Below the pieces are notes generated by a model. That model saw only the letters and a list, made by a program, of their open reading frames with translations, was not told where the DNA came from and did no database searches. Shown piece after piece: positions 8,401 to 18,683 of a DNA stretch of 64,000 nt. Numbering within the stretch: the stretch's first letter is position 1; each line of letters starts with the position of its first letter. Both the position numbers and the translations under genes were made by a program. Origin of the DNA: Bacteroidota bacterium (lineage in GTDB: Bacteria; Bacteroidota; Bacteroidia; Chitinophagales; Chitinophagaceae); NCBI GenBank assembly GCA_947456625.1, contig CANGQJ010000004.1:124001-188000 (forward strand). The letters are read 5' to 3'.

Positions 8401-10392
8401 ATGAACTTTCAGCCTGGCAATTTAGACAATCAAACATTAATTCATTTTTATCGTTCCTTGTTATTTCCAAGAATGATAGAGGAGAAAATGCTTTTATTGC
8501 TTAGGCAAGGAAAAATTAGTAAATGGTTTAGCGGCATTGGTCAAGAAGCTATTTCGGTGGGAGCTACGCTTGCCATGGAAAGCAATGAGTGGATAATGCC
8601 ACTGCACCGAAATTTAGGCGTTTTTACAACGCGTGAAATGCCATTAACTGAGTTATTTAAACAATGGCAAGGCGATATTACTGGGTATAGTAAAGCCAGA
8701 GAAAGAAGTTTTCATTTTGGTTCCAAATCACATTTTGTTTGTGGAATGATTTCACATTTAGGTCCACAACTTGCTATTGCCGATGGAGTAGCACTTGCCT
8801 ATCAACAACGCAAGGAACAAAAGGCTGCATTGGCTTTTACAGGGGACGGTGGTACTAGTGAAGGAGATTTTCATGAAGCATTAAATGTTGCAGCCGTTTG
8901 GAATTTACCAGTCATTTTTATAATTGAAAACAATGGTTACGGATTAAGTACACCCACCAATGAACAGTATGCATGTTCGAATTTAATTGATCGTGCAAAA
9001 GGATATGGCATGGAAGGTGTTCGTATAGACGGCAATAATATTTTGGAAGTGTATAACACCATTAAAGGGGTTAGGGAATACTGTATCAAAAATCAGAAAC
9101 CTTATTTAATAGAGTGTGATACCTTTAGAATGCGTGGTCATGAAGAAGCTAGCGGTGTTAAATATGTTCCAAATGAATTATTTGAATTATGGGCGCAAAA
9201 GGATCCAATAAGAAACTATGAAGACTACTTATTGTTGAAAGGAATTTTACAACCAACGGAAATTGAAAATATTAGAGCAAGTATAAAAGAACAAATAGAA
9301 CATGACTTAGCACAAGTAATGGATTCCACTTTATTTACTCCTACAATTGAAAATGAAGTGCAGGATGTTTATGCGCCCATTCCGGAAAATGAAATTGAAA
9401 ACTTAGAAGATTTATTCCAGCCCGTAGTAGTTAAAAAACGATTTATTGAATCTATAAGTGACGCACTTCGTTTAGCAATGAGATGTTATCCCGAAATGAT
9501 TATAATGGGTCAGGATATAGCGGAGTATGGTGGTGCATTTAAATTAACAGAAGGATTTGTAAATGAATTTGGCAAACATAGAATACGTAACACTCCAATA
9601 TGTGAAAGTGCTATTGTTGGCGCATCATTAGGTTTAAGTTTAGAGGGTATCAAGTCTGTTATGGAAATGCAGTTTGCGGATTTTGTATCCGTTGGGTTTA
9701 ATCAAATTGTAAACAACCTTGCAAAAATTCATTATAGGTGGGGGCAAAATGCAGATGTTGTAGTTCGCATGCCAACTGGTGCTGGCGTTGGTGCAGGTCC
9801 TTTTCATTCGCAGTCCAATGAGGCTTGGTTTACGCATGTTCCTGGATTAAAAGTGGTGTATCCTTCAAGCCCAGCCGATGCAAAAGGTTTAATGATTGCT
9901 GCGCTTGCAGACCCAAATCCTGTTTTATATTTTGAACATAAAGCAATGTATCGAAGTGTTGAGGGCGAAGTGCCTGAGGCATATTATCAAGTACCCATTG
10001 GCAAAGCTAATTTTATAAGTAAGGGAACCGATGCTACTATTATTACTTATGGCATGGGTGTGCATTGGGCAAATCAATACCAAACAGAAAATAGGGACTT
10101 GTCTTTAACCATATTGGACTTAAGAAGCTTGGCACCATTAGATTACGAAGCAATTGAGCAAGCGGTTGAAACTACAGGTAAGGTTTTAATTTTACATGAA
10201 GACAATTTAACAGGCGGTATTGGTGGTGAAATTAGTGCATGGATTGCAGAGCACTGTTTTACAAAATTAGATGCACCCATTATGCGTTGCGCTTCTTTAG
10301 ATACACCAATTCCATTTAATTTGGTTTTAGAAAAACAATATCTAGCAAATAGTAGGCTGCATGAAACCATGCAAAAACTATTATCGTTTTAA
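8401..10392 (+). CDS. 2-oxoacid dehydrogenase E1, fused alpha and beta subunits
   Basis: A 663-residue fusion. The N-terminal half (about 1-320) is an E1-alpha with the thiamine-diphosphate motif GDGGTSEGDFHEALNVA...IENNGYGLST. The C-terminal half (about 345-663) is an E1-beta with MGQDIAEYGGAFKLTEGF, PICESAIVGASLGLSLEG and VRMPTGAGVGAGPFHSQS. Fused E1 of this type is common in Bacteroidota and is usually assigned to branched-chain 2-oxoacid dehydrogenase, the decarboxylating subunit of a mitochondrial-type multienzyme complex. The E2 at 28 kb carries two lipoyl domains and looks like the pyruvate type, so it is not an obvious partner. Substrate preference is not readable from sequence. The gene ends immediately against the convergent dipeptidase gene. 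Confidence 0.9.
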   Translation: MNFQPGNLDNQTLIHFYRSLLFPRMIEEKMLLLLRQGKISKWFSGIGQEAISVGATLAMESNEWIMPLHRNLGVFTTREMPLTELFKQWQGDITGYSKARERSFHFGSKSHFVCGMISHLGPQLAIADGVALAYQQRKEQKAALAFTGDGGTSEGDFHEALNVAAVWNLPVIFIIENNGYGLSTPTNEQYACSNLIDRAKGYGMEGVRIDGNNILEVYNTIKGVREYCIKNQKPYLIECDTFRMRGHEEASGVKYVPNELFELWAQKDPIRNYEDYLLLKGILQPTEIENIRASIKEQIEHDLAQVMDSTLFTPTIENEVQDVYAPIPENEIENLEDLFQPVVVKKRFIESISDALRLAMRCYPEMIIMGQDIAEYGGAFKLTEGFVNEFGKHRIRNTPICESAIVGASLGLSLEGIKSVMEMQFADFVSVGFNQIVNNLAKIHYRWGQNADVVVRMPTGAGVGAGPFHSQSNEAWFTHVPGLKVVYPSSPADAKGLMIAALADPNPVLYFEHKAMYRSVEGEVPEAYYQVPIGKANFISKGTDATIITYGMGVHWANQYQTENRDLSLTILDLRSLAPLDYEAIEQAVETTGKVLILHEDNLTGGIGGEISAWIAEHCFTKLDAPIMRCASLDTPIPFNLVLEKQYLANSRLHETMQKLLSF

Positions 10393-11550
10393 TTAATTAG
10401 GATTATTTATACGATATACGCGTAAAAAATTCCCCCCTAATACCTTTGCAATATCGGCATCCTTGTAACCACGCTTAATTAATGCTTTAGTAAATTCAGG
10501 ATAATCCAATACTGTTTTTAATTGAAGTGGTGCCGAATCAATACCATCAAAGTCGGATCCTAAACCTACATGGTCAATGCCAATTAATTTTACGATATGA
10601 TCAAAGTGATGCATTAAAACTTCAATATCTGGTTTAATGGCATCCGATTCCTTTTTATATTTATTAGCGATCATTTCAAGTGCGTATGCCTTGTTTAATC
10701 CAGTAGCCACTAATGAGTCGGATTCTTTGCTATGTAATTTGTAAAAAGCGGCAGCCTTTTTTGCATAAGTACTATCTACAAAAGCAGAATAAAAATTTAA
10801 ATGAATTACACCCCCGTTTTTTCCAACTGCTTTAATTTGATCGTCTTTTAAATTTCTTGAAACTGGATTAATTGCATAAGCGTCGCTATGGGAAGCAATT
10901 ACAGGCTTGGTAGTTGTTTTAATCGCATCCCAAAAAGTGGCTTCACCTACATGCGAAATGTCAACAATAATACCTAGTTTATTCATGCGTTTAATAACCT
11001 CTTTTCCAAAAGCGTTTAATCCTTTGTGTCCTGTATATTTTGGATCTTTTTCGTCGGCATGAGAACTAGCCCAACTTGGTGAATTGTTCCAAGTAAGGGT
11101 CATATACCTAGCACCTCTTTTGTAAAAAGTATCTAATTTGTTAATGTCGTCCTCTATCATATGTCCGCCTTCTACGCCATATTGCGCTACCAATTTTCCT
11201 GCTTTTAATGCTTGCTCAATTTGTTTCCAAGTTTTTGCAACCACCATTTTATCCGGATTTCTAGCAGCAACAGCGTCTATAGTATCCATCTCACGCATCG
11301 CAAAAGCGTATGGATTTACCTTTTCCCCATCGCAGAAAATAGAGAATAATTGATAGTCAACACCACCTTCCTTAAATCGCTTTAAATCCGAATGATTGAT
11401 GCCTGTTAAATTTTGATCTAGGCTTACCTTTTTCTCAATACAAGCACTTACTGCGTCGTTATGGGTATCTACTAAAATGGACTTAAAATGAATGGCTTGG
11501 CTATTGGCCTGAATAGAAAAAGCAATAAAAAGGGGTAGGAAGTATTTCAT
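10393..11550 (-). CDS. Secreted membrane dipeptidase family protein (M19)
   Basis: A 385-residue zinc dipeptidase of the renal dipeptidase family with a signal peptide (MKYFLPLFIAFSIQANSQA). Metal-site motifs are visible in order: DTHNDA (HxD), YGVEGGHMIEDD (bridging Glu), DISHVG, ASHSDAYAI and GLGSDFDGID. These enzymes hydrolyse dipeptides, often with a D-residue, in the periplasm. The ORF track starts 16 codons upstream in sequence that does not resemble the family; the chosen ATG begins the signal peptide. The stop abuts the convergent E1 gene, and the gene is divergent from prfA. Confidence 0.92.
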   Translation of the reverse strand: MKYFLPLFIAFSIQANSQAIHFKSILVDTHNDAVSACIEKKVSLDQNLTGINHSDLKRFKEGGVDYQLFSIFCDGEKVNPYAFAMREMDTIDAVAARNPDKMVVAKTWKQIEQALKAGKLVAQYGVEGGHMIEDDINKLDTFYKRGARYMTLTWNNSPSWASSHADEKDPKYTGHKGLNAFGKEVIKRMNKLGIIVDISHVGEATFWDAIKTTTKPVIASHSDAYAINPVSRNLKDDQIKAVGKNGGVIHLNFYSAFVDSTYAKKAAAFYKLHSKESDSLVATGLNKAYALEMIANKYKKESDAIKPDIEVLMHHFDHIVKLIGIDHVGLGSDFDGIDSAPLQLKTVLDYPEFTKALIKRGYKDADIAKVLGGNFLRVYRINNPN

Positions 11551-11585
11551 GAGCAGGGATTGTTTTAATTGACAACTAAAATAGC

Positions 11586-11593
11586 TATTTTTG
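11586..11593 (+). promoter_or_regulatory. -7 box TATTTTTG of prfA
   Basis: An exact TAnnTTTG, 17 bases before the chosen prfA ATG and downstream of the TTG proposed by the ORF track. It therefore supports the shorter start. Confidence 0.5.
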
Positions 11594-11610
11594 CGCACAG
11601 AAAAACGACT

Positions 11611-12675
11611 ATGTTAGATAAATTAGAAGCCATAAAAGCCAGATTTGACCAAGTAGGGGTGGCTTTGACCAATCCGGAGATCATTAATAATCAAACCGAG
11701 TTTGGCAAAATGAGCAAGGAATACCGTTCCCTAGAAAAAATTGTACAGCCTTATTTAAGATATGTGAAAGTGTTGGATGAGCATAAGTTTGCAAAGGACT
11801 CCTTAAATGGAGATGATGCAGATATGCGTGAATTGGCAAAAATGGAATTACCAGGCTTAGAGGATGAAAAAGAATCTTTAGAAAAAGAACTCACTAAATT
11901 ATTAATTCCTAAGGATCCTCAGGATGATAAAAATGCAATCATTGAATTACGTGCTGGTACAGGAGGTGACGAAGCAAGTTTATTTGTGGGAGATTTATTG
12001 GGAATGTACACAAGGTATTGTCAAAAGAAAGGATGGAAAGTAGCCATTGCAAGTGAGAGTGAAGGATCGGTTGGAGGATACAAGGAAGTAATCTTAGAAG
12101 TAACTGGAGAGGATGTATATGGAACGCTAAAATTTGAAAGTGGCGTGCACCGTGTGCAACGTGTTCCAAGTACCGAAACACAGGGGCGTGTTCATACATC
12201 GGCAGCTACTGTTGCAGTAATGCCTGAAGCAGAGGAAGTAGATTTTGTTTTAAATCCTGCGGATGTGAAAATGGAAACTGCGCGAAGTGGTGGTGCTGGA
12301 GGACAAAACGTAAATAAAGTAGAGACCAAGGTAATGTTAACGCATATTCCTACGGGCACTGTTATTATTTGTCAAACCGAACGTTCTCAGTTGGGTAACC
12401 GTGAAAAGGCAATGGGTATGCTTCGTACCAAGTTATTTGAAGAGCAAGTGCGTAAACAAGAGGATGAAATTTCTAGACATCGTAAAACATTGGTAAGTAC
12501 AGGTGACCGTAGTGCAAAGATAAGAACCTACAACTGGCCACAGGGACGTGTTACAGACCACCGTGTGAATGTGACTTCCTATAATTTAGATGCTGTGGTA
12601 AATGGAGAAATTGAAGAATTTATTGAAGCATTACAAATGGCAGAGAATGCAGAAAAAATGTTAGTGCAAAATTAG
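11611..12675 (+). CDS. prfA: Peptide chain release factor 1
   Basis: A class I release factor of 354 residues that recognises UAA and UAG. The catalytic GGQ loop is intact ([17 protein letters not shown]), preceded by the region [19 protein letters not shown] typical of RF1. The stop-codon recognition region lies around [26 protein letters not shown]. The start [12 protein letters not shown] aligns with the family; the ORF track's 14-codon extension does not and lies across a promoter box. The last 4 bases overlap the convergent galE gene. Confidence 0.97.
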   Translation: MLDKLEAIKARFDQVGVALTNPEIINNQTEFGKMSKEYRSLEKIVQPYLRYVKVLDEHKFAKDSLNGDDADMRELAKMELPGLEDEKESLEKELTKLLIPKDPQDDKNAIIELRAGTGGDEASLFVGDLLGMYTRYCQKKGWKVAIASESEGSVGGYKEVILEVTGEDVYGTLKFESGVHRVQRVPSTETQGRVHTSAATVAVMPEAEEVDFVLNPADVKMETARSGGAGGQNVNKVETKVMLTHIPTGTVIICQTERSQLGNREKAMGMLRTKLFEEQVRKQEDEISRHRKTLVSTGDRSAKIRTYNWPQGRVTDHRVNVTSYNLDAVVNGEIEEFIEALQMAENAEKMLVQN

Positions 12676-13688
12676 TTTGCTAAACTTTGCTCCCATTGCC
12701 ATGCAGTAAGCATCATTTCATCTAATCCGTATTTGCAATTCCATCCCAATTGGGTTACTGCTTTATCATTGTTTGCATAAATTGCAACAATATCGCCAGC
12801 TCGGCGTGGACCTATTTCGTAATTTAATTTTACACCGCTTACTTTTTCAAATGCATTAATTGCTTCTAAAACAGTGATTCCATTTCCAGTACCAAGGTTA
12901 AAAACCTCACAAGTTTTTTCGGTGTTGTTTTTAATGGAATATTGCAATGCCAATGTATGTGCATGTGCTATATCACAGACATGAATGTAGTCTCTAATAC
13001 AACTACCATCGCGGGTATTATAGTCATTTCCATGTACTTGCATTTTTGGTAGTTTCCCAATGGCAGTTTGTGTAATGGCAGGCACTAAATTTTGTGGACG
13101 ACCAATTGGAAGTTCCCCAATGGCAGTGCTTGGATGCGCTCCCACTGGGTTAAAATACCTTAAAAGTATTGTAGACAATGGATAAGTAATTGCAGTATCT
13201 CTCACAATAGTTTCACCCATTTGTTTGGTAGCGCCATATGGAGAAGCTGCAGTTTGTAAAGGAGTTTGCTCGGTTACCGGTATAAGATCTGGGTTCCCAT
13301 ACACAGTGCATGAAGAGGAGAAAATAAAATGCTTAGCATTGTATTTTACTGCCATGTTTAACAAATTTATTAAAGAGCCTAAATTGTTTTCGTAATAATC
13401 TAAAGGAAGTTCCACCGATTCGCCTACTGCTTTGTATGCTGCAAAATGGATAATACCTGTAATACCTTTATTTTCTATAAAAATATTTTCGGTAGCAACT
13501 TTATCGGTTAGGTCAACCTTGTAATTTTTAATTTTCTTACCCGTTATTTTTTCAATACCCAATAATGAATTATCGGATGCCTTTGATAAATTATCTGCAG
13601 AAATTACATTAAATCCATTTTCAATTAAATCCACAATGGTATGCGCTCCAATATATCCACAACCCCCGGTAACAAGTATAGTTTGCAT
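12672..13688 (-). CDS. galE: UDP-glucose 4-epimerase
   Basis: A 338-residue short-chain dehydrogenase of the extended type. It interconverts UDP-glucose and UDP-galactose, feeding cell-surface polysaccharide or galactose use. The NAD-binding [10 protein letters not shown] is at the N-terminus, the catalytic Tyr/Lys pair is in [11 protein letters not shown], and FSSSCTVYG gives the Ser/Thr. The sugar-binding part includes [12 protein letters not shown] and [10 protein letters not shown]. It is convergent and overlapping by 4 bases with prfA; the kinase gene lies 39 bases further along in the same direction of transcription. Confidence 0.95.
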   Translation of the reverse strand: MQTILVTGGCGYIGAHTIVDLIENGFNVISADNLSKASDNSLLGIEKITGKKIKNYKVDLTDKVATENIFIENKGITGIIHFAAYKAVGESVELPLDYYENNLGSLINLLNMAVKYNAKHFIFSSSCTVYGNPDLIPVTEQTPLQTAASPYGATKQMGETIVRDTAITYPLSTILLRYFNPVGAHPSTAIGELPIGRPQNLVPAITQTAIGKLPKMQVHGNDYNTRDGSCIRDYIHVCDIAHAHTLALQYSIKNNTEKTCEVFNLGTGNGITVLEAINAFEKVSGVKLNYEIGPRRAGDIVAIYANNDKAVTQLGWNCKYGLDEMMLTAWQWEQSLAN

Positions 13689-13727
13689 TAAATATTTTTA
13701 GAATACAAAGAAACGAAAAAAAACGGA

Positions 13728-14774
13728 TTAAATTTTTCCAGCAAGGGTAAAACCAACGGTCGTGCCTACATTTTGCTTGCTTCGGATATGCATGGTTTCG
13801 TGGTGGGCTTCAATAATATGTTTACAAATTGCAAGGCCTAAACCAGTTCCACCAATGTCTCTACTTCTGGCGTCGTCGGTGCGGTAAAAGCGTTCAAATA
13901 ACCTTGGGATATGCTCTTCGGCAATTCCAATGCCATCATCACTAACTTCTATTAAAACTTTTTGGTCTTCTATTTTGTAAATACTTGCAACAATTTGTCC
14001 GTCTATCTTACCATATTTTGCTGCATTGGAAATTACATTTACAAGCACCTGGTAAATTTTATTTTTATCTGCAAAAACAGTAACGGGGGACTCGGATCCT
14101 TTTTTATAACTAAACTGAATATTTTTTTTCAACCATTTCACACTCATATTGTGCACCACTTCGTTGATTAAATCCTGAACAACAAAGGAGGTTTTTAAAA
14201 TAGGCTCTTTGTTAATTTCTAAATTGGTGATAACGTCCACATCATTTAAAAGTCCCACCAATCTTTGCACATTGGCTTGTGCCTGATTAATAAATTTATT
14301 GCCCACTATGGGGTCCTCCATTGCGCCGTCGGCGATGAGTTCAAGATATCCTTGAATTGCAAAAATGGGTGTTTTTATTTCGTGCGATAAGTTTTGTAAA
14401 AACTCTTTTCTAAATGCTTCGTTGGACTGTAGCACTTTAATTTGTTCGGTTTGGCTTTCGGCCCATTGTTCTACATCGGCCCTAACATCATCAATTCCTT
14501 TTTGAGGTAAAATATATTTTTGATAAGCCTCCTCTCGTTTGGAAGCTTTGGTGGAGGATATTAATTTATAAATAAGCTTTATTTTTCTGTAAATAAAGTA
14601 CTCCAATATTTGGTACACTAAAAAGTATATTACAATAAAGCATGCAATGAAATAGGCAAGTAAAATTTTTAAATCTGTGATTAAAACAAATACACTTAAT
14701 CCAATAATACTAGATAGTAATAATGCAGTTAAAGCAGCTAATTGTTTGGGAGATAAATTTTTTTCTTTAAACAT
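13728..14774 (-). CDS. Two-component sensor histidine kinase, PhoR/WalK type
   Basis: A 348-residue membrane kinase with two N-terminal helices (about residues 12-33 and 35-58) and almost no extracytoplasmic domain between them, so it probably senses within the membrane or through partners. The HisKA box is FLQNLSHEIKTPIFAIQGYLE (phospho-accepting His near residue 131). The ATPase domain shows NVISNAAKYG (N box), VSDDGIGI (G1), FERFYR (F) and GGTGLGLAICKHI (G2). It lies 60 bases downstream of its partner response regulator. A phosphate-sensing role is possible by family resemblance but not shown. Confidence 0.92.
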   Translation of the reverse strand: MFKEKNLSPKQLAALTALLLSSIIGLSVFVLITDLKILLAYFIACFIVIYFLVYQILEYFIYRKIKLIYKLISSTKASKREEAYQKYILPQKGIDDVRADVEQWAESQTEQIKVLQSNEAFRKEFLQNLSHEIKTPIFAIQGYLELIADGAMEDPIVGNKFINQAQANVQRLVGLLNDVDVITNLEINKEPILKTSFVVQDLINEVVHNMSVKWLKKNIQFSYKKGSESPVTVFADKNKIYQVLVNVISNAAKYGKIDGQIVASIYKIEDQKVLIEVSDDGIGIAEEHIPRLFERFYRTDDARSRDIGGTGLGLAICKHIIEAHHETMHIRSKQNVGTTVGFTLAGKI

Positions 14775-14834
14775 AAACTAATGTATACTTCACAGCTATT
14801 GCTAAGTTAGTTTATTATCACAAATTAAGGCGAA

Positions 14835-15518
14835 CTAGTAATCAAATTTATAGCCAACCCCTTTTACAGTGGTAATACAATCAATGCCAAGTTTGGCTCT
14901 AATTTTTCTGACATGCACGTCTATGGTACGATCGCCAACAATCACGTCATTGCCCCAAACCTGTGACAATATTTCATTTCTTAAAAATACCCTGCCTGGT
15001 TGCGATGCAAGTAAAAATAAAAGTTCAAATTCCTTTTTGGCTAAAATATGTGTAACACCGTTAAGTACTGTCTTGTACTGTGTTGGATCAATAGTTAAAT
15101 CTCTTACTTGAATAAATTTAGAATCACCAGCTGCTGGTTGTATGCGTCTAAATAATGCAGAAATTCTGCTCACCAACACTTTAGGACTAATTGGTTTATT
15201 AACAAAGTCGTCACCACCTAATTCCAATCCTTTAATATGTGAAGCTTCGTCGTTTAATGCGGTTAGGAGTACAATTAATGTTTTATCAAACTGTTTATTA
15301 CTTCTTAGATACTCACATACTTCAAAACCGTTACGTTTTGGCATCATGATATCTAAAATAATACAATCGGGATTATGTTGTTGTGCTTTTTCAATGGCTT
15401 CGCTACCGTCTTTTGCCGTAAAAACCTCAAAACCTGCTTTTATTAAATGAAAACTTATAATTTCAATAATGTCCGGCTCATCGTCGGCAAATAATATTTT
15501 GATCGGATTGGTTTCCAT
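14835..15518 (-). CDS. OmpR/PhoB-family response regulator
   Basis: A 227-residue two-domain regulator. The receiver domain (about 1-120) has the acidic pocket FADDEPD, the phospho-acceptor Asp in DCIILDIMMPKRNGFEV and the conserved Lys in DDFVNKPISP. The winged-helix DNA-binding domain (about 135-227) has LAKKEFELLFLLASQPGRVFLRNEILSQVWG and DRTIDVHVRKIRAKLG. It is transcribed before the kinase gene from a likely promoter 13 bases upstream of the start. Targets are unknown. Confidence 0.94.
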   Translation of the reverse strand: METNPIKILFADDEPDIIEIISFHLIKAGFEVFTAKDGSEAIEKAQQHNPDCIILDIMMPKRNGFEVCEYLRSNKQFDKTLIVLLTALNDEASHIKGLELGGDDFVNKPISPKVLVSRISALFRRIQPAAGDSKFIQVRDLTIDPTQYKTVLNGVTHILAKKEFELLFLLASQPGRVFLRNEILSQVWGNDVIVGDRTIDVHVRKIRAKLGIDCITTVKGVGYKFDY

Positions 15519-15531
15519 AATTTTATATCAC

Positions 15532-15539
15532 CAAAAGTA
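15532..15539 (-). promoter_or_regulatory. -7 box TACTTTTG of the response-regulator operon
   Basis: An exact TAnnTTTG on the minus strand, 13 bases before the ATG of the response regulator. It would give a short leader for the regulator-kinase pair. Confidence 0.5.
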
Positions 15540-15631
15540 AGCCTTAATAGCCAAATTCAAATAAGCACTTAAGGTTATCAAATTGTTAACTAAAATGCAG
15601 TAATAAAAGGACAAATAAAGTAGACCATTGC

Positions 15632-16288
15632 CTATTGCGCTGACTGAATATGTAGTATATAAGGGTTTGCCTTTTTCTCTCTACCCCAAGTTGTCATGGG
15701 TCCATGTCCTGAATAAATTTCCAAAGTGTCAGGCAAAGGCAGTATTTGTGTTTTAATACTTTTAATAAGGTCCAGTGGATTGGATCCTGGTAAGTCGGTG
15801 CGGCCAACACCATCTTTAAAAATAAGATCTCCACCTATTAAAAAATCCTGCTCCTTATTGTAAAAACAAACACTACCTGGAGAGTGGCCTGGTGTTAGTA
15901 GGACTTTAAATTCAGAGTTGCCAAACTTTATAATTTCATCTTGCTCAATGTACTTTACGGGTCCTTTGTAGGGTTCACATGGAACGCCCCAGCGTTCTCC
16001 ACCTTGCGGTAGACGATCAATTACGGGTTGCTCGTTCTTATGAAAATGCGCAGTTAAGTCATAAGTTTCACTTACAAAGTTATTTCCAAAAACATGGTCT
16101 AAGTGGCAATGGGTATTGAGTAATAATTTTGGAGTAAGTTGGTTGCTGCTAATAAAATTACTTAATGCTTCTTGTTCATTTCTTAAATAACAACCTGGGT
16201 CCACAATAATAGCTTCCTTTTGTGCATTAAATAAAACGTAGGTATTTTCTTGAAAGGCATTAAAACAAAAACTTTGTATAGTAAGCAT
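15632..16288 (-). CDS. MBL-fold metallo-hydrolase (glyoxalase II-like)
   Basis: A 218-residue metallo-beta-lactamase-fold protein. The metal motif is NTHCHLDHVFGN (HxHxDH), followed by TPGHSPGSVCFYN, LIGGDLIFKDGVGRTDLPGS and a final SGHGPMT His. This pattern is typical of GloB/YcbL-like thioester hydrolases that act on lactoylglutathione-like or other thioesters; with a bshA gene in the window a bacillithiol-linked substrate is possible but unproven. It follows pyrD by 20 bases and is probably in its operon. Confidence 0.88.
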   Translation of the reverse strand: MLTIQSFCFNAFQENTYVLFNAQKEAIIVDPGCYLRNEQEALSNFISSNQLTPKLLLNTHCHLDHVFGNNFVSETYDLTAHFHKNEQPVIDRLPQGGERWGVPCEPYKGPVKYIEQDEIIKFGNSEFKVLLTPGHSPGSVCFYNKEQDFLIGGDLIFKDGVGRTDLPGSNPLDLIKSIKTQILPLPDTLEIYSGHGPMTTWGREKKANPYILHIQSAQ

Positions 16289-16308
16289 GAAAAAGATGAA
16301 TTAATAAT

Positions 16309-17352
16309 TTAAGATTGATGCGCAGATAAATACTTGCAAATATTTTTTACCATGGAAGGGCCTTCGTAAATAAAGCCGGTCCAAATTTGAACAAGGCTGG
16401 CACCTGCGTTTAGTTTTGCCTTTGCATTGGCACCTGTAAAAATACCACCACTGGCAATTATTGGAATATTTCCACCAGTTCCCTTGTGTAAATATTGCAA
16501 CACTTGATTTGATTTTTCTAATAAGGGTTGTCCACTTAAGCCACCTGCGCCAAACCTGGTTGCTTTTTCTAAATTACTTTCATTAAGTAAGCTACGATCT
16601 AGTGTGGTATTACTTGACACCAATCCATCAATTTTAATTTCTTGGGTTAAGGATATAATATCATCTAAAGCCGAGGTTTCTAAATCTGGAGCAATTTTTA
16701 ATAAAATGGGCTTATTGTTTTTATTGATATTTTGAAGCTCGCTAAATATTTTTCTAAGCGATTCTTTTTCCTGTAGTTCACGAAGTCCAGGGGTATTTGG
16801 GGAACTTACATTAACTACAAAATAATCAACCACGTCTTGTAAACCTTGGAAATTAATGCAGTAGTCCTTCCATGCTTCACTATTTTCGGTGATTTTATTT
16901 TTCCCAATATTGCCGCCAATAATTAAATTAGAATTTGATTTTTCTTTATGCTGATTTAAACGCGCTGCAATTTTTACAACACCATCATTGTTAAAACCCA
17001 TTCGGTTTATTAATGCCTTTTGACTTGGAATTCTAAACAACCTTGGGCTAGGATTTCCTGCCTGAGCCTTAGGAGTAACAGTTCCAATTTCTACAAATCC
17101 AAATCCCAATAAGGACAATACATTTAAATGCTCGGCATTTTTATCAAAGCCCGCTCCTAATCCCACAGGGTTTGGGAATTGCAAACCAAATAATGAAGTG
17201 CTCAAATTATTTTTTGGGTAACCATAACTTTGAGCAAGTATTTGTTTGCCATAGGGAAGGGCTGCTACCATATGCAAACCTTTCATGGAAACTTTATGTG
17301 CCGTTTCGGGGGGGAGTAAAAAAAGAGAATTTCTAATAATTGGGTACAACAT
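16309..17352 (-). CDS. pyrD: Dihydroorotate dehydrogenase (quinone), class 2
   Basis: A 347-residue flavoenzyme that oxidises dihydroorotate to orotate and passes electrons to the quinone pool at the membrane. The class 2 N-terminal helical extension is present (LYPIIRNSLFLLPPETAHKVSMKGL). FMN-barrel motifs include PNPVGLGAGFDKNAEHL, GFGFVEIGTVTPKAQAGNPSPRLFR, the catalytic-Ser loop NVSSPNTPGLRELQ and IASGGIFTGANA. pyrC and a carB half also occur in this window but are unlinked. The -7 box is only 4 bases from the ATG. Confidence 0.96.
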   Translation of the reverse strand: MLYPIIRNSLFLLPPETAHKVSMKGLHMVAALPYGKQILAQSYGYPKNNLSTSLFGLQFPNPVGLGAGFDKNAEHLNVLSLLGFGFVEIGTVTPKAQAGNPSPRLFRIPSQKALINRMGFNNDGVVKIAARLNQHKEKSNSNLIIGGNIGKNKITENSEAWKDYCINFQGLQDVVDYFVVNVSSPNTPGLRELQEKESLRKIFSELQNINKNNKPILLKIAPDLETSALDDIISLTQEIKIDGLVSSNTTLDRSLLNESNLEKATRFGAGGLSGQPLLEKSNQVLQYLHKGTGGNIPIIASGGIFTGANAKAKLNAGASLVQIWTGFIYEGPSMVKNICKYLSAHQS

Positions 17353-17356
17353 GCCA

Positions 17357-17364
17357 CAAAATTA
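17357..17364 (-). promoter_or_regulatory. -7 box TAATTTTG of pyrD
   Basis: An exact TAnnTTTG on the minus strand, 4 bases before the pyrD ATG, so transcription may start at the A of the start codon (candidate leaderless mRNA). Confidence 0.5.
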
Positions 17365-17453
17365 CAATGAAATATTTAGTTGCATAAACAACTGTTTGCA
17401 AAATTGACTACATTTAGGGTGAAATTGAGTGTAGCGAACATAAATAATACCAT

Positions 17454-18629
17454 ATGCAAGAGGCTTATATTGTTGCAGGTTTTAGAACTGCTGTGACTAA
17501 GAGTAAAAAAGGGGGTTTTCGTTTTATGAGATCCGACGAATTAGCCATTCAAGTAATTCAGGGATTAATGAAAAGTATACCTGCCCTTGATCCAAAATTA
17601 GTTGATGATGTTATTGTTGGAAATGCAGTACCCGAAGCAGAACAAGGTTTGCAATTTGGAAGAATGATTTCGGCAAAAGCATTGGGTATTGAAGTGCCAG
17701 GAATTACTATTAATAGATATTGTGCAAGTGGATTAGAAAGCATTGCAATGGCTACTGCAAAAATTAGAACAGGTATGGCGGACTGTATCATTGCAGGTGG
17801 AACCGAGTCAATGAGTTTGGTACCTACTGCAGGCTGGAAAACAGTTCCAGCATACTCTATAGCAGTAGAGGAGCCAGATTATTATTTATCTATGGGACTT
17901 ACTGCCGAAGCAGTTGCAAAAGAATTTAATGTAAGCAGAGCAGATCAAGATGCATTTGCACTTTCATCCCATCAAAAAGCAAAAGCGGCTATTGAAAACG
18001 GACATTTTAAAAAAGGAATTCTACCAATTGAAGTGACCGAGACATACGTAAATGAAAAAAATAAAAAAGCAACAAAATCTTACATCGTAGACACAGACGA
18101 TGGAGTAAGAGCCGACACTACGCTTGAAGCCTTATCAAAATTAAAACCTGCATTTGCCTTAAAGGGTTCTGTAACTGCTGGTAATTCCTCTCAAACAAGT
18201 GATGGTGCAAGTTTTGTAATTGTGATGAGCGAAAAAATGATTCATTCCTTGGGCTTAAAACCAATTGGTCGCTTAGTGAATTGTGCTTCCGCTGGAGTGC
18301 ATCCCCGAATTATGGGAATTGGTCCGGTGGCTGCGGTTCCTAAAGTATTAAAGCAAGCTGGAATGAACTTAGACCAAATAGATTTATTTGAATTAAATGA
18401 AGCATTTGCTTCTCAGTCTTTAGCCGTAATTCGGGAGCTCGCATTAGATTCAAATAAAGTAAATATTAATGGGGGAGCCATTGCTTTGGGGCATCCTTTG
18501 GGCTGCACCGGATCAAAACTTACTGTACAGATAATCAATGATTTAGAAAGGCTCAATAAAAAATATGGCATTGTTACTGCCTGTGTTGGTGGCGGTCAGG
18601 GCATTGCTGGAATTATTGAAAAATTATAA
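17454..18629 (+). CDS. Acetyl-CoA acyltransferase (thiolase)
   Basis: A 391-residue thiolase. Catalytic residues are in place: the nucleophile Cys in NRYCASGLESIAMA, His in NGGAIALGHPLGCTG and the second Cys in ACVGGGQG. The family signature NEAFASQSLAV is present. It either cleaves 3-ketoacyl-CoA in beta-oxidation (FadA/FadI) or condenses acetyl-CoA. The long insert with NEKNKKATKSYIVDTDDGVRADTTLEAL fits the degradative acyltransferase type better. No other fatty-acid oxidation gene is adjacent. Confidence 0.92.
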   Translation: MQEAYIVAGFRTAVTKSKKGGFRFMRSDELAIQVIQGLMKSIPALDPKLVDDVIVGNAVPEAEQGLQFGRMISAKALGIEVPGITINRYCASGLESIAMATAKIRTGMADCIIAGGTESMSLVPTAGWKTVPAYSIAVEEPDYYLSMGLTAEAVAKEFNVSRADQDAFALSSHQKAKAAIENGHFKKGILPIEVTETYVNEKNKKATKSYIVDTDDGVRADTTLEALSKLKPAFALKGSVTAGNSSQTSDGASFVIVMSEKMIHSLGLKPIGRLVNCASAGVHPRIMGIGPVAAVPKVLKQAGMNLDQIDLFELNEAFASQSLAVIRELALDSNKVNINGGAIALGHPLGCTGSKLTVQIINDLERLNKKYGIVTACVGGGQGIAGIIEKL

Positions 18630-18683
18630 GTTTTTTTAAGTAGCTTAGTTGCTTATTATTTTATATAAGTAAATAAGCTAAAC